NCBI RefSeq assembly: GCF_014201585.1
Contig: NZ_JACHES010000004.1
Span: 62,001 to 126,000, forward strand
Length of the DNA: 64,000 bases
Direction of reading: 5' to 3'
DNA from: Anoxybacillus tengchongensis
Lineage (GTDB): Bacteria; Bacillota; Bacilli; Bacillales; Anoxybacillaceae
Part shown: piece by piece, positions 27,340 through 35,658 of the stretch
How the letters are laid out: every line of letters begins with the position of its first letter
Position numbering within the stretch: position 1 is the stretch's first letter
Made by a program: the position numbers and the translations under genes
The notes under the pieces: generated by a model
Database searches by the model: none
Told to the model about the DNA's origin: nothing
The model's input: only the letters and a program-made list of their open reading frames with translations

Positions 27340-27687
27340 CTACCACCTCATTTTGCGAAATTTATATAACGCATGCTTGTATGAATGAACAATGGTATCT
27401 ACTTCTGTTTCGCCTTGGCTCTTTTCATGAGCCGTAAACGTGACTTGCACGTCCCCTTCTTTGATGGATTGAACAGCTGGTTCAGCATTGGGGGCATTTT
27501 TTTGCTTCAGACCAATGAGATCAACCACCATGTTCGCATGGACATACCGCAGTTCGTCCGGTATGTCATCGCGATTACAAAACATTTTGATCGCTTGGCC
27601 TACTTCATCAATGTATACAACCAAGCGATCATCTGATGGTGGATTGTCCAGCTTAGTTTTGACAATATCAAGCACCGCCATTGTCAT
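27340..27687 (-). CDS. Head-tail connector (gp6-like)
   Basis: 115 residues, helical, with VLDIVKTKLDNPPSDDRLVVYIDEVGQAI at the start; matches the gp6-like adaptor family that sits under the portal. Its ATG overlaps the stop of the small upstream gene (ATGA). Confidence 0.8.
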   Translation of the reverse strand: MTMAVLDIVKTKLDNPPSDDRLVVYIDEVGQAIKMFCNRDDIPDELRYVHANMVVDLIGLKQKNAPNAEPAVQSIKEGDVQVTFTAHEKSQGETEVDTIVHSYKHALYKFRKMRW

Positions 27688-27830
27688 TCAGCTGCCTTTT
27701 CTGTTGCTTTCTTCGTTCCTTTTTTCGCTTCTTCTTCTGTCACTTCGTCGTATCCAGCATTTTTAAAGGCATCTTCTTGTACGTCGTTTGTTGCGATTAA
27801 CACTTCATCGCCTTTTTTAAATTTCTTCAT
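27684..27830 (-). CDS. Small Lys/Glu-rich protein after the capsid gene
   Basis: 48 residues (MKKFKKGDEVLIATNDVQEDAFKNAG...KKATEKAAE), between the capsid and connector genes, with a clean AAGGGGTGATGGGGC ribosome site. It resembles the SH3-like/LysM-like short head proteins at this position, but is too short to assign. Confidence 0.65.
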   Translation of the reverse strand: MKKFKKGDEVLIATNDVQEDAFKNAGYDEVTEEEAKKGTKKATEKAAE

Positions 27831-27843
27831 GCCCCATCACCCC

Positions 27844-28662
27844 TTACGCATTTTTGTGCACGTAAATGGCGTTCTTTTTGTTCTCGAATACGAACGCATC
27901 GTAACGAATACGACCTTCTACAAGCGTACCGTTAATGCCTGGTGGGTTTTCATGCGTCACGTAGTCAGTCAATTTAATCGGCGCCACTGTTGCCATCGGA
28001 TGTGTAATGAAAAATTCGACATTCGCTGGTAAATACGAAGATGGAACGGTGATTAACGGAATCCCATCAATTTGACCGACTTGCCCTTTCATTAATGCAT
28101 CTTGTGCAATATCAGATGCTTTGATAAAAGATGGATCCAAACGAATTTGCTTGTAAAAATTCGCTCCAATGTACGCCACGCGCCCGACAAGAGGCACTTT
28201 TAAGTCTGTGAGTGTTGTTGTTGCATCTAAAAACGCCTCATAGGCGTTGTCTTTTGTAATTGGCGCTGTCGCTGTCGTCCCAGCATTCGCGCAAATGACC
28301 GCAAAACGATAGATGTCCACTTCTGGGACAACTACCTCGTCAATTTGACGTGCGAGCGCCTTCCCTGCTTCCATGACACCCATTGTATCTTGTTTCGATT
28401 TATTATCGATCGTGAACGTAAATGCGCGGTCGCGCTTTACTTTCATTTCTTGTACGCTGTTTTGCAACTCTTCAGGAACGCCATATCGATTCATTCCTGT
28501 TAAAGAGTAATCACGCATTGGAACGGTTGGAATCGAGAATACTTTCACCGTTTCAACTCCGACCCAATCCAAGTCTTGGTTTACTGCCCCATTCGAAAGA
28601 GCTTGCTTTTTAAAACGTTCATCTACATATGGTGCATACTTCTCCGCATAGTTAATTGGCAT
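27844..28662 (-). CDS. Major capsid protein
   Basis: 272 residues (MPINYAEKYAPYVDERFKKQALSNGAV ...), with the HK97-fold type capsid layout of skin-like phages (YqbE-like), directly after the scaffold gene and with a strong GTAGGAGGT site suited to high expression. Confidence 0.88.
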   Translation of the reverse strand: MPINYAEKYAPYVDERFKKQALSNGAVNQDLDWVGVETVKVFSIPTVPMRDYSLTGMNRYGVPEELQNSVQEMKVKRDRAFTFTIDNKSKQDTMGVMEAGKALARQIDEVVVPEVDIYRFAVICANAGTTATAPITKDNAYEAFLDATTTLTDLKVPLVGRVAYIGANFYKQIRLDPSFIKASDIAQDALMKGQVGQIDGIPLITVPSSYLPANVEFFITHPMATVAPIKLTDYVTHENPPGINGTLVEGRIRYDAFVFENKKNAIYVHKNA

Positions 28663-28680
28663 AGTTCATTACCTCCTACA

Positions 28681-29238
28681 TTAAATTGAATTAAATCCAG
28701 CTAAGAACGGATCGTCTGGATCGCCACCAGTCGGACTGCCTTCAGCTGGTTTGATACCTGTGATTTTTAGTTGATTGCTGTTTTCAGGCACAAATAAAAA
28801 GGACTTGGTTTCTTGCAACGCCTTTAACTGCTCTTCCAGTCCTTTTGTGATATTGCCGTGTTCATCGAGTTCGATTGTATTTTTATCAAGAAGCGACGCA
28901 ACCAAGTCGGTGTCATGCACTTTTCCGTTGATTGCTAGTTTAATCGCGCTGTTGAGTTGCGTTTCCTTGATTTTCGCCTCATATGCCGCCTTCTCGTCTT
29001 TATATTGCTTTTCTAAATCAGCGAGCTTAGCTTGTAGTTCTTCATTCCCTTCAGCTTGCTTTTTTAGTTGTTTTAAATCGTTATCGCGCTGCTCAAGCTG
29101 CTTTTTCATATCATCAAGGTTGGCTTTCAACTCATCGACTTTTGTCTTGTGAGCTTCCACCGACTTCCCGTGCTCGGCCATAATTTTATCAATCGTTTCT
29201 TTCTCCAGTCCTAAGCTTTCGAGAAATTCACGTTTCAT
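28681..29238 (-). CDS. Scaffold protein (phage GP20 family)
   Basis: 185 residues: a long coiled coil (about 20-100, rich in K, E and Q heptads) and a C-terminal part ending in GSPTGGDPDDPFLAGFNSI, the GP20 minor structural/scaffold family. It precedes the capsid gene as scaffolds usually do. Confidence 0.88.
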   Translation of the reverse strand: MKREFLESLGLEKETIDKIMAEHGKSVEAHKTKVDELKANLDDMKKQLEQRDNDLKQLKKQAEGNEELQAKLADLEKQYKDEKAAYEAKIKETQLNSAIKLAINGKVHDTDLVASLLDKNTIELDEHGNITKGLEEQLKALQETKSFLFVPENSNQLKITGIKPAEGSPTGGDPDDPFLAGFNSI

Positions 29239-29334
29239 GTTTACTCCCTCCTGGTTACGTTTTTTTACGTGGTTACGGCCACGAACCGCTTTGTTCTTTA
29301 ACGTCTACAAATGCTAAAAAGACGAGGGAATTAT

Positions 29335-30354
29335 TTATTTTGGTATGAACTTACTAGACCATTCCTCATATGTCATGGAATCCACCAACCCATTCATCGA
29401 CTGGCGTTTCTCACCGTTCGTATACTCCGATTCATCGAAATACGGAATTGTCGTCGTTCGGCAGCGCACATGAAACGGTGGTGCGTTCGTGCCAGGCTTG
29501 TAATCTTTTACGTTATAAACCTTCCCATCTTGATATCTACAAATCTCCGACGTTCGCATATCGAGCGTGGCCAAAATTTCGTATTTCTCCATTCCTGAGT
29601 CACGATAGCTGTTGTGCGCCGCCAAGTTATGAAAGAAGCTTGCTTCTGTTCGCACTAGCGCTTCAGCACGCGAGTATGCCACATCCGTTACTTTTACAAT
29701 TTCTTTTGCTGTTTTGTCAATCGAACGGCCGATAATAAAGCTCTGTTCGAGTGACTTTCGGATTTGTCGCATCGTTTCTTGCTCATGGCCCCAAATTCGC
29801 TCGGAAAATTCTTTCCCACTCCAGTTGTACGACATCACTTCACGCATGGTGATGTCGTCAAGTATTTGAACGTTTGTCGGGATGCCGGTCATCGCAAAAT
29901 CATACATGAAATGATAGTACGAGTTCTGATATACATCGACTAGCCCTGTATATACGTACTCTTGCAAACCATTTTTACCGCCATATAAATGCAGCATCGT
30001 CATTTCAATTTGCGCCAAAAGTAATTCCAGTCTCGAGATCCGAACACGATAGCTAATTGCATTCAACAAATTTTCATACTGTGGATTCCCCTCAAGGGCC
30101 ATGGCGCGAAACCGTTCAAGATCGACTTTTTTAAATTCTTCGAGCTCTTGAGAGTTTAAGAGCTTCCTTGCTTCAAAAAGCGAAATCTTATTATCGTTTG
30201 CATACCGAGCATAAAACGCTTCGATCTGATGCAAAATATCTCGCTGTGCTTCTTTCAGTCGTTGTTGCATCTGCGCCAGATATTTTTCTGCAATCAGCTG
30301 TGCTTCCTGTTCCCTTTGCGCCGCACGTTGCGCCCAATATTCTCGGCTACTCAT
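29335..30354 (-). CDS. Minor head protein (SPP1 gp7/Mu gpF-like)
   Basis: 339 residues. The C-terminal half has the Mu F domain: ALVRTEASFFHNLAAHNSYRDSG (about 235-257) and the CRTTTIPYF end with the nearby CR-x-DGK. It overlaps the portal stop by 8 nt. Family members help DNA enter or leave the capsid. The 96 bp between this gene and the scaffold holds only a short hairpin and no gene. Confidence 0.88.
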   Translation of the reverse strand: MSSREYWAQRAAQREQEAQLIAEKYLAQMQQRLKEAQRDILHQIEAFYARYANDNKISLFEARKLLNSQELEEFKKVDLERFRAMALEGNPQYENLLNAISYRVRISRLELLLAQIEMTMLHLYGGKNGLQEYVYTGLVDVYQNSYYHFMYDFAMTGIPTNVQILDDITMREVMSYNWSGKEFSERIWGHEQETMRQIRKSLEQSFIIGRSIDKTAKEIVKVTDVAYSRAEALVRTEASFFHNLAAHNSYRDSGMEKYEILATLDMRTSEICRYQDGKVYNVKDYKPGTNAPPFHVRCRTTTIPYFDESEYTNGEKRQSMNGLVDSMTYEEWSSKFIPK

Positions 30355-31771
30355 TCACGTTCCCATCTTTCATTTGCTGCTGAAACGCTCCTTGATAACC
30401 GTTATACATTCGCTCTTGTTCCTGTTGCTTCTTCAATCGTTCTTCCACTAGCTCCGTATACCACGGATGATTTTCACGAATCGTCTGATCATCGAGAATA
30501 CCAACCGACGCCTGGCAATTGGCGATGACCTCAGACTCATTGATAATAATGTCGCGGTTGAAGATGAATGAAATTGGCTCATTTGTAAAATCACCTTTTC
30601 CTGTTATCAGCAAATATTGATCGATAAACCAAATCAATTGTTCTAGGCTCGATTGAAACTCGGTTTCAAGGATGTTGCAATCCATGTCCAAGTCCGAGTA
30701 TCGATATCGCAGCGCCACGCCACTGGCATTGCCCAAATTCTCATCCTGCGTATCGACACCGCGCCCAAATTCATAGATTGCTTTACGAATACGCAATAAC
30801 TCTTTTTCGACCGCGTCTGTCTGTAAATCAGCTTGGAGTTTATCCACATTGCCGTTTTCATCTAGCTTCACTGCACGGTATCGGTTTAAATCGTTTAAAA
30901 ATTCCTGTAAGTCAACGCCGCCATAATTCACAAGCTTGTAAATGAAATTCGGGATGTCTGCAAGTAAATCTGCATTTACGGAAGCTTGCAAGTTGTAATC
31001 GTCAATCAATGACTTGATACAGTCGATAAGTGGCTGCTCTTCTTCATTGTACTTGAACGCAATTAACGGCATACGCTCCCACAAATACGGCTTCTCGTTG
31101 ATTGTGAAGTGATAGTTTGTTTCTACTCCAGCTAACACGTCTGGAATAAGCGAGTCAGCTTGCAGGACGTAATACTTAATGCCTTTCGGATGGTGATACT
31201 CCACTTTCTTCTGTTTTTGCTTTTGCGTGTTCGTGTACACCACTTCTTCATATACACGGATAAACGACACAATTTCTTCATGGTCGTTATCTTTCCAGAA
31301 CGGGATAATTTGCTCGCTCGGAATTTTTTTAAAAGCCAGCTCGCCCTTTTCGTCAATGTACACATATAAAAAAGCGATCCCTTTATTGATCGCTTCCTTC
31401 CCCAGATTTTTAATGGTTTTCAACATCCGTTTATCGAACATGTCTTTTATGAGTTTGCGATACTGTACATTCTCGGTAGCAATCGTCGGCTCCTTCGAAA
31501 GCAAGTATCCGACTTTCTGATTGACGAGCTTCTTCACAAAATCATGAGCCAGCTTTTGATTCGAACGCCAAGTAATGTCTTGTTGCTTTTTCTCGATGTC
31601 CATTTTCGTACGATAATATCGCTCGCCAATCACCATCCATTTACGCTTATCGCTGGTTTCCCAGTCTTTGACGATCGCCGCCAAAAGCTGTTCATCGGTC
31701 ATCATTCCTTTGGCCAACTCCGCCAATGCTCGCTCATGCCAGGGCGCTCTGAATAAATCCTCAATCAGCAT
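30347..31771 (-). CDS. Portal protein (SPP1 gp6-like)
   Basis: 474 residues with the SPP1-type portal core (NQKLAHDFVKKLVNQKVGYLLSKEPTI at about 70-96; IPSEQIIPFW; DIPNFIYKLVNYGG). It follows terL with an 11-nt gap, in the standard packaging order. Twelve copies would form the DNA entry ring. Confidence 0.9.
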   Translation of the reverse strand: MLIEDLFRAPWHERALAELAKGMMTDEQLLAAIVKDWETSDKRKWMVIGERYYRTKMDIEKKQQDITWRSNQKLAHDFVKKLVNQKVGYLLSKEPTIATENVQYRKLIKDMFDKRMLKTIKNLGKEAINKGIAFLYVYIDEKGELAFKKIPSEQIIPFWKDNDHEEIVSFIRVYEEVVYTNTQKQKQKKVEYHHPKGIKYYVLQADSLIPDVLAGVETNYHFTINEKPYLWERMPLIAFKYNEEEQPLIDCIKSLIDDYNLQASVNADLLADIPNFIYKLVNYGGVDLQEFLNDLNRYRAVKLDENGNVDKLQADLQTDAVEKELLRIRKAIYEFGRGVDTQDENLGNASGVALRYRYSDLDMDCNILETEFQSSLEQLIWFIDQYLLITGKGDFTNEPISFIFNRDIIINESEVIANCQASVGILDDQTIRENHPWYTELVEERLKKQQEQERMYNGYQGAFQQQMKDGNVNE

Positions 31772-31782
31772 GCGATCACCTC

Positions 31783-33045
31783 CTATTTCAATATCGATAC
31801 CGATGGACGTTTCATATCATCTTCAAACGCGTACCGAGTCGCATCGATGGTATGATTATTTTTATCTTCCAACTTCGGTTTCGGATTGCCGTCTGCGTCC
31901 ACCTGATAGTCAATCGACTCAAATTCCCGCGCAATATTCGGTGTACGTTTTGGATCAATGACAATCGCTTCTAAATCATCTAGCCACTTCTCACCGTATT
32001 CCACACTTCCCGATCCCTTCTTAGCGCCTTTAATTCGCGGAATGCCGTGCTCTTTCTTCATCTCATCAACCGATTTCGGTTCGGCACTATCCGCAATAAT
32101 CGGTTCGAGATGATAGTTTTTTGCTTTGATTTTTTCAGCTGCTTCACGATTCGACAGCTTCACACCGTATATTTCATCGATGGCATAAATGATTCTTCGT
32201 GTCTTATCGTAGTGCCAACGCACAAACGCAAACGGATCCACACCATATCCCCAGTCGATGCCTTGTCGGATGTTATCAAATCTCTTCATCTCGTCATCTG
32301 TAATGGTTCGGAACACCAAGTTGTCGAATGGAACAACGCCACTACCAATTGGTTCACCAAGATATTCATGACGGTACTTCATCTCATTCGTTCGCTTCGT
32401 GTGTTCGGCTTCTTCGATGAAGTCTTTCGACAAAAATGGGTTGTCTAAATACGTGGAGTGATGAACGAATGTGTTCTCAGGAATGAATTGCGTCTCGTAC
32501 TTTTGGTTGACCCATGACTGTTTTCGCTTCGGCGGGTTATAACTGTAAAAAAACGTGTACCGCAATCCGTCTGGAAGCTCTCCGCGCAGCACAGACTTTT
32601 CGATAACAGATACTTCTTCTTCTGTCTTGAACTCGGCGAGCTCCTCAATCCACATCACGGCCAACGGAAAGCGCGACGCTTTAATCGATTTGATTTTTTG
32701 CGGATCATCAGCACCACGGAACAAAATACGGTTTCCTCGCGGTAGATACGTGATCCGCATTGGGTTCACGGTGATCTGAAAATACTCAGTGACACCTAGT
32801 ATTTCCATCGCTTCTTTCAACTGTTCCAACACCGAATCAGCGAGCGTGTTCCCGACTCTACGTACAACAAGTGCTGTAATCGGATACCGCATCACTAGCA
32901 ACAACACCATCATGGCGATATGTGTAGACTTCGCGCTTGCGCGGCCGCCTTTCAACACATAACGCAAATAACGCTGTTCTTTCACCAGTGCCCATACTTT
33001 TTGAAACGTTGGCGTAAATACTTCAGACAATCTAATCTTCTTCAT
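31783..33045 (-). CDS. terL: Terminase large subunit (PBSX XtmB-like)
   Basis: 420 residues: ATPase with adenine/Walker-A-like KGGRASAKST (about 32-41) and Walker-B-like LAVMWIEELAEF (about 134-145), then a nuclease domain with GIDWGYGVDPFAFVRW (about 235-250) and the second Asp in IADSAEPKSVDEM. Start taken at the ATG in GGTGGGACTG context; an upstream in-frame extension of 29 codons lies inside terS and is not supported. Headful or cos mode cannot be told. Confidence 0.92.
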   Translation of the reverse strand: MKKIRLSEVFTPTFQKVWALVKEQRYLRYVLKGGRASAKSTHIAMMVLLLVMRYPITALVVRRVGNTLADSVLEQLKEAMEILGVTEYFQITVNPMRITYLPRGNRILFRGADDPQKIKSIKASRFPLAVMWIEELAEFKTEEEVSVIEKSVLRGELPDGLRYTFFYSYNPPKRKQSWVNQKYETQFIPENTFVHHSTYLDNPFLSKDFIEEAEHTKRTNEMKYRHEYLGEPIGSGVVPFDNLVFRTITDDEMKRFDNIRQGIDWGYGVDPFAFVRWHYDKTRRIIYAIDEIYGVKLSNREAAEKIKAKNYHLEPIIADSAEPKSVDEMKKEHGIPRIKGAKKGSGSVEYGEKWLDDLEAIVIDPKRTPNIAREFESIDYQVDADGNPKPKLEDKNNHTIDATRYAFEDDMKRPSVSILK

Positions 33046-33541
33046 CAGTCCCACCAACATCGTCGATAATTTGAACACCAAAATTCGCGTCGATCTGCTG
33101 GCGCTCCGTCCACATCGCGAAGCGTTTGCCAAGTAAATCTAAGGCGCGGATTTTATCGGCCAAACGAATTTCTCGCTCAATTCCTTGTCCGTTCTCCGTT
33201 GGAATCACTTTCACTCTTACACTTGCAATGGCAGCCATATCGTCAATCGTAGCATCTTCGCGTATTGTAGCATCTTCCATATTGATTAACTCAGGAGCGT
33301 TCACAAATGCAATACGAGCCAACTCACGTAAAATGCGCTCTTGGTTGACGCCTGTCCGCCTCGACAGTTCCGCCATTCGTTCGTCTATATACGCGCGAAC
33401 CTTAGCATTTTTTAACAGACGTGAAGCTTGTTCAGCTGCCGACCTCGGACTATAACCAGCCCGAATCGCAGCTTGAGTGGCATTAAGATCAATTAAATAC
33501 TCATCTGCAAAACGTTTTTGTTTTTCTGTCAACTGTGCCAT
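33032..33541 (-). CDS. terS: Terminase small subunit (XtmA-like)
   Basis: 169 residues with the Terminase_2 start (LTEKQKRFADEYLIDLNATQAAIRAGYSP, about 4-32), which forms a DNA-binding helix-turn-helix. The ATG lies behind GGGGAGGTGTTGTGAT; 15 upstream in-frame codons are not used. It overlaps terL by 14 nt. Confidence 0.9.
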   Translation of the reverse strand: MAQLTEKQKRFADEYLIDLNATQAAIRAGYSPRSAAEQASRLLKNAKVRAYIDERMAELSRRTGVNQERILRELARIAFVNAPELINMEDATIREDATIDDMAAIASVRVKVIPTENGQGIEREIRLADKIRALDLLGKRFAMWTERQQIDANFGVQIIDDVGGTDEED

Positions 33542-33564
33542 ATCACAACACCTCCCCAGCTTGC

Positions 33565-33601
33565 AAAAAACAAAAGAGCATCCCATTATAAGAGATGCTC
33601 A
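33565..33601 (-). terminator. Terminator after the lipoprotein gene
   Basis: 7-bp stem GAGCATC/GATGCTC plus extra pairs, then TTTTGTTTTTT. A TATAAT sequence lies in its loop. Confidence 0.75.
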
Positions 33602-33605
33602 TCAC

Positions 33606-34214
33606 TCAATTGTTAAGAATATCCGGGTATACAAATGTATCTAAAATTTCACCTGTACTTGCATTTTTTATATTTACAGTTACTTTGAAGTCCTTGACGC
33701 CGTTGAAAACTTGGTAGTACATACCACTTATTCCCAACCCGATGGCAGCTAGACCATACATACTATTTTCAGATGATGATACATCAACACTCATGTTGAA
33801 TTCTGAAAAATTGTCATTATACGTGATATCTTGAATTACAATCAAACTCTTATCTCTTTTTAATTCGTCAATTGTTTTCTTGATTCCATTCTCTAATTCA
33901 CCTATTAATTCCTTATGTTTAGCCTTCGTCATTTTATACGTCAAAGACCCATCAGCATTTTTTATAACTTCTTTGATCCCGTCTCCCTCAGCTTCAGCTA
34001 CGACTTCATCAATATCTCGTCCTTCAAATAAAGAGGCTGGAAGAGTAACTTCGACATCCAATAAGTTTTTATCTACAGAAATAGAATCATCCTTGTTAAT
34101 GTTTTCAGATGCGTTTGTTTCAGCCGCATTGAGCTCTTTTTCATTATTGTTACCACAAGCTGCTAAAAATACAAACATAGAAAAAATTAAAGTTATCAAA
34201 TAGATTCTTTTCAA
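33606..34214 (-). CDS. Prophage-encoded lipoprotein (moron)
   Basis: 202 residues from a TTG behind GGAGGCGTCAGTA. A lipoprotein signal ends in FLAAC (lipobox), followed by an acidic, Asn-rich linker and a beta/alpha domain with no family I recognise. It is flanked by its own terminator and lies between the sigma-like regulator and the terminase, so it interrupts the late block. Likely a lysogenic-conversion gene such as a superinfection or surface factor; this is inference from location and export signal only. Confidence 0.75.
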   Translation of the reverse strand: MKRIYLITLIFSMFVFLAACGNNNEKELNAAETNASENINKDDSISVDKNLLDVEVTLPASLFEGRDIDEVVAEAEGDGIKEVIKNADGSLTYKMTKAKHKELIGELENGIKKTIDELKRDKSLIVIQDITYNDNFSEFNMSVDVSSSENSMYGLAAIGLGISGMYYQVFNGVKDFKVTVNIKNASTGEILDTFVYPDILNN

Positions 34215-34309
34215 TACTGACGCCTCCATCTCACGCAAATATTTTTTATAATAATATCTACGACAAAAGGAGGCATCTTCCTACAACATTCGTTCGTCAA
34301 ATATCGACA

Positions 34310-34465
34310 TTATTTGCGTCGAATCGCCCCACGCACTCGTTTGTACGTCGGACGATTCACACCCATCAACTCCATCACATCACGCATAGACAATTTATCT
34401 TTTTTCTTCTTCACCTTTAATTTTTTTATTTCATCATCCGATAAATGATCGCGTAATTTATACAT
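34310..34465 (-). CDS. Small helix-turn-helix protein
   Basis: 51 residues (MYKLRDHLSDDEIKKLKVKKKKDKLSMRDVM..RK), with a C-terminal MRDVMELMGVNRPTYKRV helix-turn-helix and a Lys-rich middle. Start at the ATG behind GAGGTGATGAGG. It sits between the sigma-like regulator and the structural genes, where a late-control protein could act. Confidence 0.65.
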   Translation of the reverse strand: MYKLRDHLSDDEIKKLKVKKKKDKLSMRDVMELMGVNRPTYKRVRGAIRRK

Positions 34466-34489
34466 CCTCATCACCTCATGCATAAAATA

Positions 34490-34514
34490 AGTGCCTAGCT
34501 TTTGACTAGGCACT
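34490..34514 (-). terminator. Perfect hairpin upstream of the small HTH gene
   Basis: 9-bp perfect stem AGTGCCTAG/CTAGGCACT, 7-nt loop, then TATTTTAT. It may attenuate transcription into the late block; weak T-run. Confidence 0.45.
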
Positions 34515-34562
34515 CATGAAAGGAGGAAAACGTCGTTCTACATATTAGTGGCATTTATACGA

Positions 34563-34600
34563 CAAAAAAAGCCTCTTCAGCTACACATGCAGAAGAGGCT
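34563..34600 (-). terminator. Terminator of the early operon (after the sigma-like gene)
   Basis: 10-bp stem AAGCCTCTTC/GAAGAGGCTT with a 14-nt loop followed by seven T; the stem overlaps the last codons of the sigma-like gene. Confidence 0.85.
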
Positions 34601-35077
34601 TTCGTTTATGCGTTTTTTAATTTTTCTTTCAGCGCGTTCAATCATTGTTTGTACACTACTGGACGATATGCATAGATAGTTCGCAATCTCGCCATATGTG
34701 AGGCAATATCCACGTGACATCAAATACACTTCTCGTTCTCGTTCGGTGAGCACCGACAAAGCATCCTCAATTCTTTCCCGATCCCAACTCGTAATGACGC
34801 TTTCCCTTTCGTGATCGTCCCATTCGTAAATTGGTTCCGTTGAACGAAAATATTTCTGCATCAACAACGGGTCAAAAAGTTTCTCGCGTTGATAAGCCGC
34901 GCGTCGCTCGATGCCACGTTTATGACCAGGACGTCGTCCGGTCGTGAGCCACTCGATAACGAATTCAAGGTCGGCGATCATTTGACGAATGATGGTTTTA
35001 TCTTGTTCTGGTGCGCGTTCGAGTAGTTTTTTTGTTTGTTTCAACGTTTGTTTATATTCTTTTAAAAGTTCCTCCAT
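34577..35077 (-). CDS. Sigma-70 region 4-like late gene regulator (Xpf/ArpU type)
   Basis: 166 residues. The C-terminal ~60 residues are a sigma region 4-type helix-turn-helix (LSVLTEREREVYLMSRGYCLTYGEIANYLCISSSSVQTMIERAERK). The N-terminal half is helical and unlike sigma region 2. In PBSX the related Xpf turns on late genes. It ends the early operon with a terminator, right before the late block. Confidence 0.85.
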   Translation of the reverse strand: MEELLKEYKQTLKQTKKLLERAPEQDKTIIRQMIADLEFVIEWLTTGRRPGHKRGIERRAAYQREKLFDPLLMQKYFRSTEPIYEWDDHERESVITSWDRERIEDALSVLTEREREVYLMSRGYCLTYGEIANYLCISSSSVQTMIERAERKIKKRINESLFCMCS

Positions 35078-35093
35078 CGGACCACTCCCGTGT

Positions 35094-35139
35094 TATACTT
35101 ATATTGAGCTGTTAGCCGGGAGAAGTCCTGGCTTTTTTT
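35094..35139 (+). ncRNA. Candidate very short plus-strand transcript 1
   Basis: Extended -10 TGT-TATACT at 35091-35099 followed, about 15 nt later, by an 8-bp stem AGCCGGGA/TCCTGGCT with a GAAG loop and six T (35114-35139). A transcript of about 34 nt is predicted, divergent from the sigma-like gene. No clear -35. Only sequence pattern supports this. Confidence 0.35.
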
Positions 35140-35223
35140 ACTGAACATTGTTGACCCTTTTCAATCTTCAATTCAATCTTCAAAGAATTCGAAACCAACC
35201 ATACCGTTGAATTCTTGTGTGAA

Positions 35224-35427
35224 TCACTTTGCGTCATAAACATGTTCCACTTTTTCTCCACAGTAAGGGCAATGAAGTATTCCGAATCCATTCGCTAATT
35301 GCTTCCACACCTCATTAGAAGATACATAAAATAAAATGAATTCTGCGCGACATTTACTACACACATTAACAGGAAGTTGAATATTGAAACTAACTTCAAC
35401 CTTATCTCCATGTTTTCTCATTACCAT
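35224..35427 (-). CDS. Small zinc-ribbon protein
   Basis: 67 residues with CSKCRAEF (about 23-30) and CPYCGEKV (about 53-60), a four-Cys zinc ribbon. Ribosome site GGAGGGTGGGAT. Unknown role in the early region; resembles host-takeover small proteins only in form. Confidence 0.7.
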   Translation of the reverse strand: MVMRKHGDKVEVSFNIQLPVNVCSKCRAEFILFYVSSNEVWKQLANGFGILHCPYCGEKVEHVYDAK

Positions 35428-35438
35428 ATCCCACCCTC

Positions 35439-35524
35439 CTAAAACGGCAATTCATCCTCATACGGCCATTTGCAGCAAGCTCCCCAGTTTTGTGGATCGT
35501 TGCGCCAGCGCTCGGCTTCTTCAT
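35439..35524 (-). pseudogene. Small early gene broken by a one-base frameshift
   Basis: An ATG with a good site (GGAAGGTGATTCG) opens a frame that reads unlikely sequence, while the neighbouring frame reads EEAERWRNDPQNWGACCKWP and ends in the typical DELPF, but has no start. One missing A in the ATGAAGAAG start would join them as MKEAERW... to a 28-residue protein. Sequencing error is an alternative. Confidence 0.5.
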
Positions 35525-35658
35525 CGAATCACCTTCCAACCTTTTCGAATTCGGCTGTTCAACTCACATTTCTGCAATTCTTCATATAGCCATACTTTTT
35601 GTCCGTCCTCAATCCGAAACAACAGATAGCCTTTCCGTTTTCTTTTTCTGCGCTTCAC
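35521..35658 (-). CDS. Small basic protein
   Basis: 45 residues (MKRRKRKRKGYLLFRIEDGQKVWLYEELQK...). GTG start overlaps the upstream stop (GTGA), so it is translationally coupled to the coiled-coil gene. Very basic N-terminus suggests nucleic-acid contact. No family recognised. Confidence 0.55.
   Translation of the reverse strand: MKRRKRKRKGYLLFRIEDGQKVWLYEELQKCELNSRIRKGWKVIR

Noticed and set aside
33046..33132. 29-codon N-terminal extension of the terminase large subunit
   Set aside because: It lies within terS, lacks a ribosome site and is basic low-quality sequence; the inner ATG fits the family start.
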